Of a stretch of DNA of 64,000 nucleotides, positions 39,710 through 50,042 are shown piece by piece. Positions within the stretch are counted from its first letter, which is position 1, and each line of letters starts with the position of its first letter. The stretch is from Methylocapsa aurea (GTDB lineage Bacteria; Pseudomonadota; Alphaproteobacteria; Rhizobiales; Beijerinckiaceae): NCBI RefSeq assembly GCF_000746085.1, contig NZ_KN050805.1, positions 1 to 64,000 of the forward strand, in the 5' to 3' direction. The position numbers and the translations under genes were made by a program. Under the pieces are notes generated by a model. It saw nothing but the letters and a program-made list of their open reading frames with translations. It searched no databases and had not been told where the DNA came from.

Positions 39710-40780
39710 ATGTCTCAAGCGAATCTCCGCCTTGTAGAGGGTACATCCGTGGACAAGACCAAGGCGCTCGACGCCGCACTGTCGCAGATCGAACGCGCCT
39801 TCGGAAAAGGCTCGATCATGCGGCTCGGCAAGAACCAAAAAGCCGTCGAGATCGAAACCGTGCCGACGGGTTCGCTTGGGTTGGACATCGCCTTAGGCGT
39901 CGGCGGCCTGCCGCGCGGACGCGTCATCGAGATCTATGGTCCGGAATCCTCCGGCAAGACGACCATGACCTTGCATGTCATCGCCGAAGCCCAGAAAAAG
40001 GGCGGCGTCTGCGCCTTCATCGACGCCGAACACGCGCTGGACACCATTTATGCGCGCAAGCTCGGCGTCAATCTCGAAGACCTTCTGATTTCGCAGCCGG
40101 ATACTGGTGAACAGGCCTTGGAGATCACAGATACGCTGGTGCGCTCCGGCGCGGTCGACGTGCTGGTCATCGATTCGGTCGCGGCTCTGACCCCACGCGC
40201 CGAAATCGAGGGCGAAATGGGCGACAGCCAGCCAGGGCTTCAGGCGCGCCTTATGAGCCAGGCGCTCCGCAAGCTCACGGCGTCGATTTCACGCTCCCAG
40301 ACGATGGTGATTTTCATCAATCAGATCCGGATGAAAATCGGCGTGATGTATGGCAGCCCCGAGACCACGACGGGCGGCAATGCGTTGAAATTCTACGCCT
40401 CCGTGCGGCTCGACATCCGTCGGATTGGATCCATCAAGGACCACGAGGAAGTTATCGGCAATCAGACCCGCGTCAAGGTCGTCAAGAATAAAGTCGCTCC
40501 GCCGTTCAAACAGGTTGAATTCGACATCATGTATGGCGAAGGCGTTTCCAAGGTAGGCGAACTCATCGATCTTGGCGTCAAGGCCGGCGTCGTCGAAAAA
40601 TCCGGGGCTTGGTTTTCCTATGACAGCCAGAGGCTTGGCCAAGGACGAGAGAACTCCAAAAATTTCCTGAAAGCCAATCCGCAAGTCGCCGAGCGGATCG
40701 AGCAGGCCATCCGGGAAAATTCCGGCCTTATCGCCGACCGCATTCTCGATCAGGTCGATGGCGTTGAGGGCGACGAATAA
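39710..40780 (+). CDS. recA: recombinase RecA
   Basis: DNA-strand exchange protein and LexA co-protease. Walker [10 protein letters not shown] at residues 77-85, Walker [11 protein letters not shown], and the L2 region [21 protein letters not shown]. The ATG giving [11 protein letters not shown] has AAGGA eight bases upstream; earlier ATGs at 39689 and 39701 are less likely. 356 residues with the usual acidic end. LexA box upstream. alaS follows after 343 bases. Confidence 0.98.
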   Translation: MSQANLRLVEGTSVDKTKALDAALSQIERAFGKGSIMRLGKNQKAVEIETVPTGSLGLDIALGVGGLPRGRVIEIYGPESSGKTTMTLHVIAEAQKKGGVCAFIDAEHALDTIYARKLGVNLEDLLISQPDTGEQALEITDTLVRSGAVDVLVIDSVAALTPRAEIEGEMGDSQPGLQARLMSQALRKLTASISRSQTMVIFINQIRMKIGVMYGSPETTTGGNALKFYASVRLDIRRIGSIKDHEEVIGNQTRVKVVKNKVAPPFKQVEFDIMYGEGVSKVGELIDLGVKAGVVEKSGAWFSYDSQRLGQGRENSKNFLKANPQVAERIEQAIRENSGLIADRILDQVDGVEGDE

Positions 40781-41123
40781 TTCGGTGGAGAGCTCCTATC
40801 TTTCTGTATTGGTCTGGTCGCTGCATCCGCGATTGACCTGCTGTTGGCATTCTTGGCGCAGATCATTTTGGCGTCAGTTGTCTTGGCCTCGGCGGGTGTG
40901 GATGCGAGATTTCAGTCTCCGCTCCACCAAGGCCGCAAGCACTTCGCAATGTACGGACCGGCCCGCGCTGGAGGAGATGTTCCTGTCGAGCCGAAAATGC
41001 TTTAAGAGAATGTCGTCTCAAACCAACGGAAGCTCGAGTTCGCGCTTGCATTTGCCGCGCGGGCGCATGCCATTTGGCGCCGGAGCAAACGAGGTTCGGA
41101 CGCGCGCAATCGGATGAACAGAA
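40781..41123. other. gap between recA and alaS
   Basis: No gene, strong hairpin or T-run was recognised. It probably holds the alaS promoter. Confidence 0.35.
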
Positions 41124-43805
41124 ATGAATGGCGTCAACGAGATCAGGTCGGCCTTTCTCGATTACTTCAGGAAGAATGGGCACGAGATTCTGCCTTCGTC
41201 GCCGCTCGTGCCGCGCAACGACCCGACCCTCATGTTCACCAATGCGGGCATGGTTCAGTTCAAGAACCTTTTTACCGGAAACGAAAAGCGTCCCTATACG
41301 CGCGCCGCGACGGCGCAGAAATGCGTTCGCGCCGGCGGCAAGCACAATGATCTCGACAATGTCGGCTATACCGCCCGGCATCACACGTTTTTCGAGATGC
41401 TCGGCAATTTCTCCTTCGGAGATTATTTCAAGCCGCTTGCGATCGAACTCGCTTGGAAGCTGATCACGCAGGAATTCGGCCTGCAAAAGGACCGGCTTCT
41501 GGTCACAGTCTATTACGACGACGATGAAGCCTATGATTTGTGGAAGAAAATCGCCGGCTTCAGCGACTCAAAGATCATCCGGATCGCGACTTCGGACAAT
41601 TTCTGGGCGATGGGCGATGCCGGTCCTTGCGGCCCCTGCTCCGAGATTTTCTTCGATCAAGGCGACAAGCTCCAAGGCGGCCCGCCAGGCAGCGCCGACG
41701 AGGATGGCGATCGCTTTCTCGAATTCTGGAACCTCGTCTTCATGCAGTTCGAGCAAGTCGGTCCCGGCGATCGCATCGTTCTGCCGCGTCCTTCCATCGA
41801 TACCGGCATGGGCCTCGAGCGCATCGCCGCGCTCATGCAGGGCGTGACGTCGAATTACGATATCGACCTCATGCGCGCCTTGATCCTTGCGGTTGCTGCG
41901 GCGACAGGCGTCGATCCCGACGGACCACAAAAGGCCAGCCATCGAGTCATCGCCGACCACCTGCGCGCCTCGGCCTTTCTTGTCGCAGACGGCGTCACGC
42001 CATCCACCGAAGGGCGCGGTTATGTGCTCCGCCGCATCATGCGCCGCGCCATGCGCCACGCGCAGCTTCTCGGCGCGCGCGAGCCGTTGATTTGGCGGCT
42101 GGTTCCGGCTCTGGCGGACGAAATGGGTCACGCCTATCCCGAGCTCTTGCGCGCCGAGGCGCTCATTGTCGAAACGCTTCGGCTGGAAGAAACCCGCTTT
42201 CGCGAGACCCTCGCTCGCGGCCTCTCGATTCTCGATGAAACGACCCGCGACCTTCCGCAAGGCGGCGCCTTGCCTGGTCATGTCGCCTTCAAGCTCTACG
42301 ACACCTATGGCTTTCCCCTCGATCTCACCCAGGACGCCTTGCGGGCGCGCGGTCTAGGCGTGGACGTCGAAGGGTTCCGAGCCGCCATGGAGCGCCAGCG
42401 CGTGGAGGCGCGCAAAGCCTGGGCCGGGTCTGGAGAAGCTGCGACCGAGACGGTCTGGTTCGCGGTCAAGGAAAAGACCGGAGCGACGGATTTCCTCGGG
42501 TACGACACCGAGCGCGCCGAAGGCGTCGTCATGGCAATCCTAAAGAATGGCCAAGAGGTCGAATGCCTTCGCGCCGGCGAATCCGGGTCCGTCATCCTCA
42601 ACCAAACGCCTTTTTATGGGGAGTCGGGCGGCCAGGTCGGCGATACCGGCGTCATGCAAGCCGCCGGCGCGCGCTTTCGGGTGGTCAATACGCAAAAGAA
42701 ACTCGGCGATCTTTTCGTTCATGAAGGCTCGGTCGAGCAAGGCGAGATCCGCTTGGGGCTTCCCTTATCGCTCGCCGTGGATCATTTTCGCCGCGCCGCC
42801 GTGCGCGCCAATCACTCGGCCACCCACCTTTTGCACGAGGCGCTCCGTCAGGTCCTCGGCGATCATGTGGCGCAAAAAGGTTCGCTCGTCGCCCCGGATC
42901 GGCTGCGGTTCGATTTCGCTCATCCAAAGCCGATCATCGCCGACGAGCTCACGCGCGTCGAGGAGATCGCCAATCGGGCCGTGCTTGAAAACGCCCCGGT
43001 GACGACCCGTCTGATGGCGGTTGATGAAGCTATCGGAGCTGGCGCTAGAGCGCTTTTCGGCGAAAAATACGGCGACGAGGTGCGCGTCGTCTCAATGGGC
43101 TACGCGCAGACGGCGGACGAGGCCTTGGCCGCGGAGGGCCAACCCTTTTCGACCGAGTTATGCGGCGGCACTCATGTCGCGCGCACCGGCGACATAGGCC
43201 TCATCACCATCGTATCGGAAACCGCGGTCGCGGCGGGCGTGCGGCGCATCGAGGCCAAGACCGCGGCCGAAGCCAGGCGCCATCTCAATGCGCAGGCGCA
43301 GCGTCTGCATGATCTCGCAACGCTCCTTAAAACCCCGGAAGAGGATGCGGCAAAGCGCCTCGCCAGCCTGATCGAGGAGCGTCGCAAACTTGAACGCGAG
43401 TTGAGCGAAGCCCGCAAGAAATTGGCGATGGGCGGCGAGGGAGTCGAACAGCCTTTGCAAGACATCGGCGGCGTCAAATTTCTTGGTCGCGCGGTGTCTG
43501 GGATCGATATGAAAGATCTGAAATCGCTCGCCGATGAAGCAAAGCAAAGCGTCGGCTCCGGCGTCGTCGCCATCGCCGGCGTCGGCGCGGATGGAAAGGC
43601 CGGCGTCGTCGTCGGCGTCACCCCGGATTTGACCGAGCGGTTCGACGCCGTTCAATTGGTGCGGGTCGCCGCCGCAAAGCTCGGCGGCAAAGGCGGCGGC
43701 GGCCGGCGCGACTTGGCGCAGGCCGGCGGTCCAGACGGCGCTGGCGTCGAATCAGCGCTTGCGGCGGTCTGCGACGCCCTGCGCGAAACCACCGCCGCGG
43801 CTTAA
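41124..43805 (+). CDS. alaS: alanyl-tRNA synthetase
   Basis: Class II synthetase that charges tRNA-Ala. The catalytic core ([34 protein letters not shown]), the editing domain with zinc-ligand motifs [12 protein letters not shown] and [14 protein letters not shown], and the C-terminal DHHA1 domain (GAGVES...[16 protein letters not shown]) are all present. 893 residues, full length. recA-alaS order is common in alphaproteobacteria. Confidence 0.97.
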   Translation: MNGVNEIRSAFLDYFRKNGHEILPSSPLVPRNDPTLMFTNAGMVQFKNLFTGNEKRPYTRAATAQKCVRAGGKHNDLDNVGYTARHHTFFEMLGNFSFGDYFKPLAIELAWKLITQEFGLQKDRLLVTVYYDDDEAYDLWKKIAGFSDSKIIRIATSDNFWAMGDAGPCGPCSEIFFDQGDKLQGGPPGSADEDGDRFLEFWNLVFMQFEQVGPGDRIVLPRPSIDTGMGLERIAALMQGVTSNYDIDLMRALILAVAAATGVDPDGPQKASHRVIADHLRASAFLVADGVTPSTEGRGYVLRRIMRRAMRHAQLLGAREPLIWRLVPALADEMGHAYPELLRAEALIVETLRLEETRFRETLARGLSILDETTRDLPQGGALPGHVAFKLYDTYGFPLDLTQDALRARGLGVDVEGFRAAMERQRVEARKAWAGSGEAATETVWFAVKEKTGATDFLGYDTERAEGVVMAILKNGQEVECLRAGESGSVILNQTPFYGESGGQVGDTGVMQAAGARFRVVNTQKKLGDLFVHEGSVEQGEIRLGLPLSLAVDHFRRAAVRANHSATHLLHEALRQVLGDHVAQKGSLVAPDRLRFDFAHPKPIIADELTRVEEIANRAVLENAPVTTRLMAVDEAIGAGARALFGEKYGDEVRVVSMGYAQTADEALAAEGQPFSTELCGGTHVARTGDIGLITIVSETAVAAGVRRIEAKTAAEARRHLNAQAQRLHDLATLLKTPEEDAAKRLASLIEERRKLERELSEARKKLAMGGEGVEQPLQDIGGVKFLGRAVSGIDMKDLKSLADEAKQSVGSGVVAIAGVGADGKAGVVVGVTPDLTERFDAVQLVRVAAAKLGGKGGGGRRDLAQAGGPDGAGVESALAAVCDALRETTAAA

Positions 43806-43977
43806 TTGAAGGCCGGCTCCTGCAACTTAACGCGTCGGCGCTCCGCTGGTCTCGGCCCTAGGCGGCCGCAGCCCCCGGAGCAACAAGTTTATCTCCCAAT
43901 GCAACTCAAATCATCTTGAACCGTTGTGGAATAGTCCCGCTTGGGACGCTTGAGACGACAATGCTAAGGAGAAAGTC

Positions 43978-44385
43978 ATGGCTCAACCGGATCCGCAGGC
44001 CACCGCTGCAACCGGCATCGATATGGCTATGAATGGAGTGACGGCCACGTCGAAGAACTTGCAAGCTTTCGCCACCGAAATCGCACAAATGTCTAAGCAG
44101 TCATTGGAACATGCGACGGAAGCCGCAGAAAAGCTGCGCAATGCGCATGGCATAGAGGAGGTCATGGCGATACAGACAAGCTTCGTCAAAGAGGCATTCG
44201 AACATGCCGCCCAGCACACGCGAAAATTCACCGAACTGATGTCGGCGTTTCCGATGGAATTGACCAAGACTTATCAGGAGGCTTGGATGAAAGCGGTGAA
44301 TGCGGCGGCGAAAACCACCGAGACGGCCAGTCAGACCGTCGCAGCCAATGTTGAGCGGTTTTCCGAATCTATTCGCAAGAGCTAA
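43978..44385 (+). CDS. phasin-family protein
   Basis: Polyhydroxyalkanoate-granule surface protein. 135 residues, almost all amphipathic helix, with the phasin_2 pattern (AFATEIAQMSKQSLEHATEAAEKLRNAH... and TKTYQEAWMKAVNAAAKTTETASQ). AAGGAG stands close before the ATG. A single gene. It suggests PHA storage by the host, though no PHA synthase is in this window. Confidence 0.9.
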   Translation: MAQPDPQATAATGIDMAMNGVTATSKNLQAFATEIAQMSKQSLEHATEAAEKLRNAHGIEEVMAIQTSFVKEAFEHAAQHTRKFTELMSAFPMELTKTYQEAWMKAVNAAAKTTETASQTVAANVERFSESIRKS

Positions 44386-44625
44386 GGCCTGAATCCACAA
44401 GATCCGAATTATCGGATTTCGGTTACCAATTAAATTCGGGGATGTGAAACATCGTCAATTCGCCGATCTGCTCTGGCGCAGGGGACGTAATATGCTTTGA
44501 GCCTCAAGTTTGTCGCCAATTCCTTGGATCAAGCCGGACCGAGCAAGGCGTTTTCCGGAACGCTCGGTGCCGGGTTGATGATTTTATCCTCCGCTCCATC
44601 CTGCAATTGCGCTTTGGCCTGCTCC

Positions 44626-45150
44626 ATGCTGCGGCTCCTTCTTCTTCGCCATGCTGAGGCCATCGCCCATTCCGCCAGCGGCGACTTGGAAAGACCGCTA
44701 ACGGCGATGGGGCGCGCCGACGCCCGACGCATGGGGGCTTATTTCCGGAAGTCCGGTCTCGCCCCCGACTTCGTCCTCGTCTCACCAGCGCAGCGGGCCC
44801 GAGAAACGTTGGAGATGGTTGAGCATGAATTGATGCAAAAGCCGGCCTGCGCCACAGACTCTTCGCTTCACGCCGCAAGCGTGAGCACGCTTCAAGCCTT
44901 GCTTGCGCGAGCGCCGCGTGAAGCTCAGACCTTGATGATCGTCGGGCACAATCCTGGCCTTGCGCAATTTGCGAACATGCTCGTGGGCGATGGCGCAAAC
45001 CACGACCTCGCCCAAATGCGCAACCATTTCCCCGCGCCGTGTCTCGCCATCATCGACTTTCCGCAAGACAATTGGAGCGCGGCGCATGCTGGCGGCGGGC
45101 ATCTCGATCGTTTTGTTACACCCGCCGCTTTGCCGGGGCAGGACATATGA
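44626..45150 (+). CDS. histidine phosphatase (SixA-like)
   Basis: Phosphohistidine phosphatase-like enzyme of the phosphoglycerate-mutase fold. The RHG-type motif is LLLRHAEAIAH near the N-terminus, followed by SPAQRARETLEMV and the second His in IVGHNPGLAQF. 174 residues. The ATG giving MLRLLLLRHAEA is the correct start, because the family begins right at the RHA motif. Its substrate is unknown. A mosaic repeat follows. Confidence 0.85.
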   Translation: MLRLLLLRHAEAIAHSASGDLERPLTAMGRADARRMGAYFRKSGLAPDFVLVSPAQRARETLEMVEHELMQKPACATDSSLHAASVSTLQALLARAPREAQTLMIVGHNPGLAQFANMLVGDGANHDLAQMRNHFPAPCLAIIDFPQDNWSAAHAGGGHLDRFVTPAALPGQDI

Positions 45151-45159
45151 TTGCGCAGA

Positions 45160-45286
45160 GCGTCCTAAAACGTTTCCCAATCAGATGGAGTCATCTGATC
45201 GAAAAGGAACCGCTCAGATTCAATGAGTTGGAGCATGTTCTTATGAGATGTCGGACATATCCGACATCTCATAAGAACATGCTCTA
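45160..45286. repeat. mosaic repeat ending in a 25-base perfect inverted repeat
   Basis: First module: box with CAATCAGATGGAGTCATC and linker CGCTCAGATTCAATG. Second module at 45231-45284: two 25-base arms that match without error around CATA (arm begins GAGCATGTTCTTATGAG). The middle of the arm (AGATGTCGGA) is the core also seen inverted at 15758-15783, in place of the GATCGAAAAA arm found in other copies. Confidence 0.92.
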
Positions 45287-45307
45287 GGCCGTCGCCAGAA
45301 ATGGGGC

Positions 45308-46354
45308 ATGCGCATGCTTCCTGAGATTTTCGGCCTGGTTGTTTGGCTTGCGAGCGGCGTCCCCACGACAAGCCAGATCGACTCCGACTTGCGGGCCTTG
45401 TCTCAGCCCCTCGCCGCGCTCCGGCAGATTTCCTTTCTTTCGCTCCCCGCCAAAGCCGCCTTCCGGCCAGCCGAACGGGCGGTTACGAATTGGCGCATCG
45501 AAGCGGCTGGAAATCTCGATCTCCCTCCCCAATCCATGGCGAAAGTTGTCGCCGGCGCCGACGCCTCCGGCGTTCCCCGCTGCGTGAAACTCAATAATTA
45601 TTGGTGCATCAAGCGGGCGGGCTGGGCCGGCGAGATCGCGGCCGACGCCGAGGGCCATGTCGCGTTCGCGTCCGCCATCGAAGGGGCGATCGTCGCGGCG
45701 GTTTTGCTCCGCCGTTATTACCTGATCTACAATCGCCGGACAGCGCAGGCGATCCTCTCGCGCTGGGCTCCCGCCCAATGCGGAAGCCCAGCAAGCGCGA
45801 TCCGACCCAGCCCAAAGAGCCGGCCGATCAGCATTGGTCAGCGCGCCCTGGCTCCGCGCGGCATAGGCAATACGCTACGCGCGCGTTGGCTCGCCGCGCA
45901 TCGGCCAGGTTTCACCGGTGGCGGCAAGGCTGCGCCGCCTCGCTCGATCGTCGCGGATCGGCCAATCGCCCTCTTGCGGGCGCCGGAAATCGCCGTTGGC
46001 ATGGGCGAAGACGGCCGCGACCGCGCGCCGATGAAACTGGCCGCGCTCGACCTCGCCCTGCCCATGGCGTCCGTCGGCGGCGGCGCTCCTTGCCCGGACG
46101 AAAGCCAGCGTATCCACAATTACGCTTTGCGTGCGATCCAAGGCATCGCTTCTAGCCCCGACGAGGATTTGCATCTCTTTTCGCCGGACGGGACGCCAGG
46201 GCCCAACCTGCCGCGCCTCATGCAAAATATGGCCAAAGTGGAAATCGGCCCCTTGGCGGCGGGATCGGAATTGATCGCAGCCGCCGTCGAAGCGGAGATG
46301 CGGCGAAATCAAGCCGCGGCGGCGCTCGCCGGCCCGGCTCCATCGGCGCAGTGA
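45308..46354 (+). CDS. secreted or membrane-linked protein of unknown function
   Basis: A 348-residue protein with a hydrophobic N-terminus (MLPEIFGLVVWLASG) that may be a signal peptide. A well-formed segment VPRCVKLNNYWCIKRAGWAGEIAADAEGHVAFASAIEGA follows, then LLRRYYLIYNRRTAQAILSRWAPAQCG; after this comes a long low-complexity, Ala/Pro/Arg-rich part. Four cysteines lie in the ordered parts. I recall similar sequences only as unnamed proteins of related bacteria. Start at ATG 45308 or 45314. No function assigned. Confidence 0.62.
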   Translation: MRMLPEIFGLVVWLASGVPTTSQIDSDLRALSQPLAALRQISFLSLPAKAAFRPAERAVTNWRIEAAGNLDLPPQSMAKVVAGADASGVPRCVKLNNYWCIKRAGWAGEIAADAEGHVAFASAIEGAIVAAVLLRRYYLIYNRRTAQAILSRWAPAQCGSPASAIRPSPKSRPISIGQRALAPRGIGNTLRARWLAAHRPGFTGGGKAAPPRSIVADRPIALLRAPEIAVGMGEDGRDRAPMKLAALDLALPMASVGGGAPCPDESQRIHNYALRAIQGIASSPDEDLHLFSPDGTPGPNLPRLMQNMAKVEIGPLAAGSELIAAAVEAEMRRNQAAAALAGPAPSAQ

Positions 46355-46779
46355 AGGACTTTTCGACAGGACGATTCCATCAGGTTGCATCGAACCAATT
46401 CTGCATTTCGGCGCCTGCAGCTACATATCTTCAGTGGAACATCGCGAAAGCGGGGCGCAGAGCGCTTCCCGCTCTTAAGGCGGTGGAAACAGGCCATCGG
46501 TCCCGATTTGCCGCGTCGTCCTGTCTTGCGGGGGATTCCGCATCGTCTGAAAATGCTTTATCGCTACGATCTTGAACGATTCCTTATTGAGCACATGGCT
46601 CCATGCGGTCGGCAAGCGCCCGCGCGCGGCGCCCTCTCGCCATATCGAAAGGAAGGGCTCAACGCCCCCATTCCCCGCACGGCTCGTCTCCATCCGCACG
46701 AGGCGCGAGCCGATTTTTGTTTATGACGCTTTGCATTGATCGGAATCGATCCATTGAATAGAAAGCCGGAATTCTCGTT
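46355..46779. other. gap before ycjX
   Basis: No supported gene. A degenerate repeat copy lies at 46538-46618. Translation of ycjX starts at the very end of the gap. Confidence 0.35.
46538..46618. repeat. degenerate copy of the mosaic repeat tail
   Basis: Resembles the tail after the GCATATTC hairpins: a CGATTCCTTATTGAGCACATG stretch corresponds to CGATTTCTGATCGATCGAATG in the copies at 19.7 and 32.5 kb, and it ends in GGCAAGCGC like their GGAAAGCGC. Confidence 0.5.
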
Positions 46780-48282
46780 TTGCCCCTGATCTCAGATCTT
46801 CTCTTCGAAGCCCGCGCCGTCGCGCAAAATCTTGCCGAATACGCCAGCGGCCCGCATATTCGCCTTGGCGTCACAGGGCTGTCGCGCGCGGGCAAGACCG
46901 TTTTCATCACCGCGCTTGTCGAACATCTGACCAAGGCGGCGCGCCCTTCCCTGCGCGGGCGCCGAAATCCGTTGCCAGTGTTCCGCGTCCTCGCCGACGG
47001 ACGTTTGCTTGGCGGCGCGCTCGAGCCGCAGCCCGACGATGCGGTGCCGCGCTTCGCCTACGAAGATCACGTCGCGGCCTTGACCGGTCCCAATGGCCGG
47101 GTCGAGGATCGTCATTGGCCGCAATCGACGCGGCGCATTTCCGAACTGCGTCTGCGCCTCGATTTCGAACAAAAGAGCGGCATGCGCCCCGGCCGTCATT
47201 CGCTGGCCATCGACATCGTCGATTATCCCGGCGAATGGCTGCTCGACTTGCCCTTGCTCTCAAAATCCTTCGCGCAATGGTCACGGGAGACCTTTATTGC
47301 CTCCGCTGGCGCAGCAAGAGCGCCGCTGGCGGCGCAATGGCGCGGATACACCGTCAATACCGACCCGCGCGCCAAGGCCAATGAGGACGACGCCCGCCGC
47401 GCGGCCGAGCTTTTCACCAATTATCTTCGCGCCTGCCGCGCCGATGATTACAGCTTTTCAAGCCTGCCGCCGGGCCGCTTCCTGATGCCGGGCGACCTGG
47501 AGGGTTCGCCGGCCCTCACTTTTGTTCCCCTCGCCGTCGAAGAAGGCGAAATCTATGCGCCCGATTCGCTCGCCGCCATGATGGAGCGGCGCTTCGAGGC
47601 CTATAAAGCCCATGTCGTTAAGCCGTTCTTTCGCGATCATTTCGCTAGGCTCGACCGCCAGATCGTTCTCGTCGACGCTCTCGCCGCGCTCAACGCAGGG
47701 CCGGCCGCGATGCGCGATCTCGAAACCGCGATCACCGATGTCCTGACCGCTTTTCGCGCCGGCCGCGGCGGCCTGCTCTCGACGCTGTTCCGGCCGAAGA
47801 TCGACAAGATCCTTTTCGCCGCCACAAAGGCGGATCATCTGCACCACACGAGCCACGACCGGCTCGAGGCGATCTTGCGCCATCTCACCGCAAGAGCCAT
47901 TGCCAGGGTCGAGACTGTGGGCGCGGAGGTCGACGTGATCGCGCTCGCCGCGGTGCGGGCGACGCGCGAGGCCAAAGTCAATGGCCATGGCGAACCGGCG
48001 CTCGACGCGGTCATCGGGACGCCGCTCGATCAGGAGCGCATCGGCGATGAGGTTTTCGACGGCAAGACCGAAGCGGCGATCTTTCCGGGCGAACTTCCCA
48101 GCGATCCAAAGCGGGTCTTCGCCGGCGGGCCCCTCGCTGTGCTGGCCAATCAGATCGATTACCGTTTCGTTCGGTTCCGTCCGCCGATTCCGGCGCGCGG
48201 CGAGGATGGAGCTCCGTTTCCGCCACCCCATATCCGGCTTGACCGCGCGCTTCAGTTCCTCCTTGGCGATAAGCTGACATGA
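46780..48282 (+). CDS. ycjX: YcjX-family P-loop NTPase
   Basis: DUF463 protein with a Walker A GLSRAGKT near residue 33 and a Walker B-like DIVDYPGEWLLDLPLL. 500 residues. In E. coli ycjX and ycjF are joined and under phage-shock/sigma-32 control; their role in envelope stress is not settled. Start is TTG with a weak ribosome site, but the family N-terminus (LFEARAVAQNLAEYASGPHIRLGVTGLSRAGKT) is complete. ycjF follows after 164 bases. Confidence 0.88.
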   Translation: MPLISDLLFEARAVAQNLAEYASGPHIRLGVTGLSRAGKTVFITALVEHLTKAARPSLRGRRNPLPVFRVLADGRLLGGALEPQPDDAVPRFAYEDHVAALTGPNGRVEDRHWPQSTRRISELRLRLDFEQKSGMRPGRHSLAIDIVDYPGEWLLDLPLLSKSFAQWSRETFIASAGAARAPLAAQWRGYTVNTDPRAKANEDDARRAAELFTNYLRACRADDYSFSSLPPGRFLMPGDLEGSPALTFVPLAVEEGEIYAPDSLAAMMERRFEAYKAHVVKPFFRDHFARLDRQIVLVDALAALNAGPAAMRDLETAITDVLTAFRAGRGGLLSTLFRPKIDKILFAATKADHLHHTSHDRLEAILRHLTARAIARVETVGAEVDVIALAAVRATREAKVNGHGEPALDAVIGTPLDQERIGDEVFDGKTEAAIFPGELPSDPKRVFAGGPLAVLANQIDYRFVRFRPPIPARGEDGAPFPPPHIRLDRALQFLLGDKLT

Positions 48283-48310
48283 CGCAATCGACATGACGAG
48301 CATGGTTGCT

Positions 48311-48430
48311 AGAACGCTGTCCGATCGAATGGAGTCATTCGATCGATCAGAAATCGATCACGCTCCTTATCTTTTGTTTCCCCGCATGATCCTGGCCACG
48401 AGGCCAACGTTTTCTTGGACAGGATCATGC
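48311..48430. repeat. mosaic repeat pair between ycjX and ycjF
   Basis: First module: box with TCGAATGGAGTCATTCGATCG as in the tails at 19.7 and 32.5 kb. Second at 48384-48430: GCATGATCCTG and CAGGATCATGC arms around 25 bases, a GAGCATGATC-type hairpin. Inside an apparent operon it may modulate transcript stability. Confidence 0.8.
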
Positions 48431-48446
48431 TCCAGAGGTTCCTCCC

Positions 48447-49514
48447 GTGCAGCCTGACCAACGACGCCCGCCCCGCGCATTCCGCCTCGATGATCTGAAC
48501 CAGAGCTTCGCCGGTTCGGCGAGCGAAAAGCCGCGCGGTCCGGTGGTGATTGAAGCGGCGCGCGACCCCTTCGAAGCCGAAGCCGAAGCTTTGATGGCGG
48601 CGCGCGACATCGACGAAGAAGCAGTCGAGGAGGCGCAGCAGCGCGGCATCGTCGCCCGCTCGCTGTTTTCCTGGGCGGGTCTCTTCTGGTCGGCCGCGGG
48701 CGGGCTTGTGACGCTCGCCATGGGACTTTGGCTGACCAAGCTTGTGGATGATCTTTTCGCCCGCGCGCCGGCCTTCGGGGCCATCGGCCTCGTCCTCGCC
48801 AGTCTCGCCGGGCTCGCGCTCTTCGTTCTCGCGGCGCGCGAGATTGCCGGCGTTCTGCGGCAACGCCATATCGCCGACCTTCATGCCGGTCTCGCCCGCG
48901 CGCGCGAGACCGACGACTTCAAGGAGGCGCGGCGGCGGATCGGCGAACTCGCCTCGCTTTACGCCGGGCGGCCAGAGACCTCCATCGCCCGGGCGGAGCT
49001 TCGCCAGCACGCGCATGAAATTGTCGACGGCCGCGACCTCATCGACATCGCCGAACGCACGCTGGTGATGCCGCTCGACCTTGACGTTGAGCGTGAAATC
49101 GCCCGCGCCGCCAAACGCGTTTCCGTGGTGACCGCGCTCGCGCCAAAGGCGTTCATCGACGTCATCTTCGTTGCCGCGCAAGCCATCCGGCTGATCCGGC
49201 GCATTGCGGTGATTTATGGCGGCCGGCCGGGCTTGTTCGGCTTTTTCAAGCTCTTGCGCTCGATCGGCGCGCATATCGCGATCACCGGCGGAATGGCGGC
49301 CGGAGACAGCCTAATCCAGCAGCTCCTCGGCCATGGCCTCGCCGCGAAATTATCGGCGCGCCTTGGCGAGGGGGTTCTGAACGGGCTCTTGACGGCTCGC
49401 GTCGGGCTCTCCGCGATGGCCGTCTGCCGTCCGATGCCCTTTGCGAGCAGCCGGGCGCCCGGCGTCAACGATGTCGCGCCTTTCCTGTTCAGCAAGCCTG
49501 ATGCAAAGAGCTGA
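48447..49514 (+). CDS. ycjF: YcjF-family membrane protein (DUF697)
   Basis: A 355-residue inner-membrane protein of the TIGR01620/YcjF group. Acidic N-terminus, then two membrane helices (WAGLFWSAAGGLVTLAMGLW and GAIGLVLASLAGLALFVLA), a helical middle, and the DUF697 segment (AKRVSVVTALAPKAFIDVIFVAAQAIRLIRRIAVIYGGRPG). Start GTG with AGAGG upstream. Pairs with ycjX just before it, as in many proteobacteria. Confidence 0.88.
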   Translation: MQPDQRRPPRAFRLDDLNQSFAGSASEKPRGPVVIEAARDPFEAEAEALMAARDIDEEAVEEAQQRGIVARSLFSWAGLFWSAAGGLVTLAMGLWLTKLVDDLFARAPAFGAIGLVLASLAGLALFVLAAREIAGVLRQRHIADLHAGLARARETDDFKEARRRIGELASLYAGRPETSIARAELRQHAHEIVDGRDLIDIAERTLVMPLDLDVEREIARAAKRVSVVTALAPKAFIDVIFVAAQAIRLIRRIAVIYGGRPGLFGFFKLLRSIGAHIAITGGMAAGDSLIQQLLGHGLAAKLSARLGEGVLNGLLTARVGLSAMAVCRPMPFASSRAPGVNDVAPFLFSKPDAKS

Positions 49515-49586
49515 CGGGACATGGTCGCGTTCGCCGCGTGCGGCGGACGGCTCCATCCCCGCGGCGCGGCTTGCGCGGCAAGACTG

Positions 49587-50042
49587 TCAGCTTACAGCTT
49601 TTGGATCGAATGTTGACCGCAAGACGATCACCGCCGCCTTTCCAAAGCCATAGCTGGTCACGACAAGGCTTGTCAGAAGACACACAAGAAAGAGTTTGGG
49701 GAATATTCCGTCCGGCGGTGTGGGGCTGTCGAGGACAGGAAACATGGCCTGCAGGACAAACAGGCTCGAATTGGTGAAGGCGCCAACGACCATCGCCCAG
49801 CGGACATGCCAAGGCAGAGGGACCCTCGTTGCATAGACGCCGAGAATGAGCGCGGTCATCAACAAAAAGTCGATGTGCCCTTGCAGCACGCGGGTGAATT
49901 TTCCCGGAAAAATGCTTTTCACAAAAGGAATGCCGAAATCCAATCCAACAAGACACCAAGCCAGGACCAAAGCGGCCAGCAGCCAAAGGCAGGCGCCCCG
50001 GAGCAGAACTATATTTCCGGCCGTATCAGAGTCTTTGTTCAT
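49587..50042 (-). CDS. four-helix membrane protein of unknown function
   Basis: A 151-residue integral membrane protein with four hydrophobic helices (LLAALVLAWCLVGLDFGI; IDFLLMTALILGVYA; WAMVVGAFTNSSLFVLQAM; LFLVCLLTSLVVTSYGFG). The size, four helices and a histidine in QGHIDFLLM recall the styrene-oxide isomerase/hydroxylaminobenzene mutase type, but the match is weak and unproven. Divergent from an AraC-type regulator, which may control it. Confidence 0.68.
   Translation of the reverse strand: MNKDSDTAGNIVLLRGACLWLLAALVLAWCLVGLDFGIPFVKSIFPGKFTRVLQGHIDFLLMTALILGVYATRVPLPWHVRWAMVVGAFTNSSLFVLQAMFPVLDSPTPPDGIFPKLFLVCLLTSLVVTSYGFGKAAVIVLRSTFDPKAVS

Noticed and set aside
40758-41117. 119-codon frame between recA and alaS
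   Set aside because: It overlaps the recA end, is Ser/Arg/Trp-rich and has no start signal.
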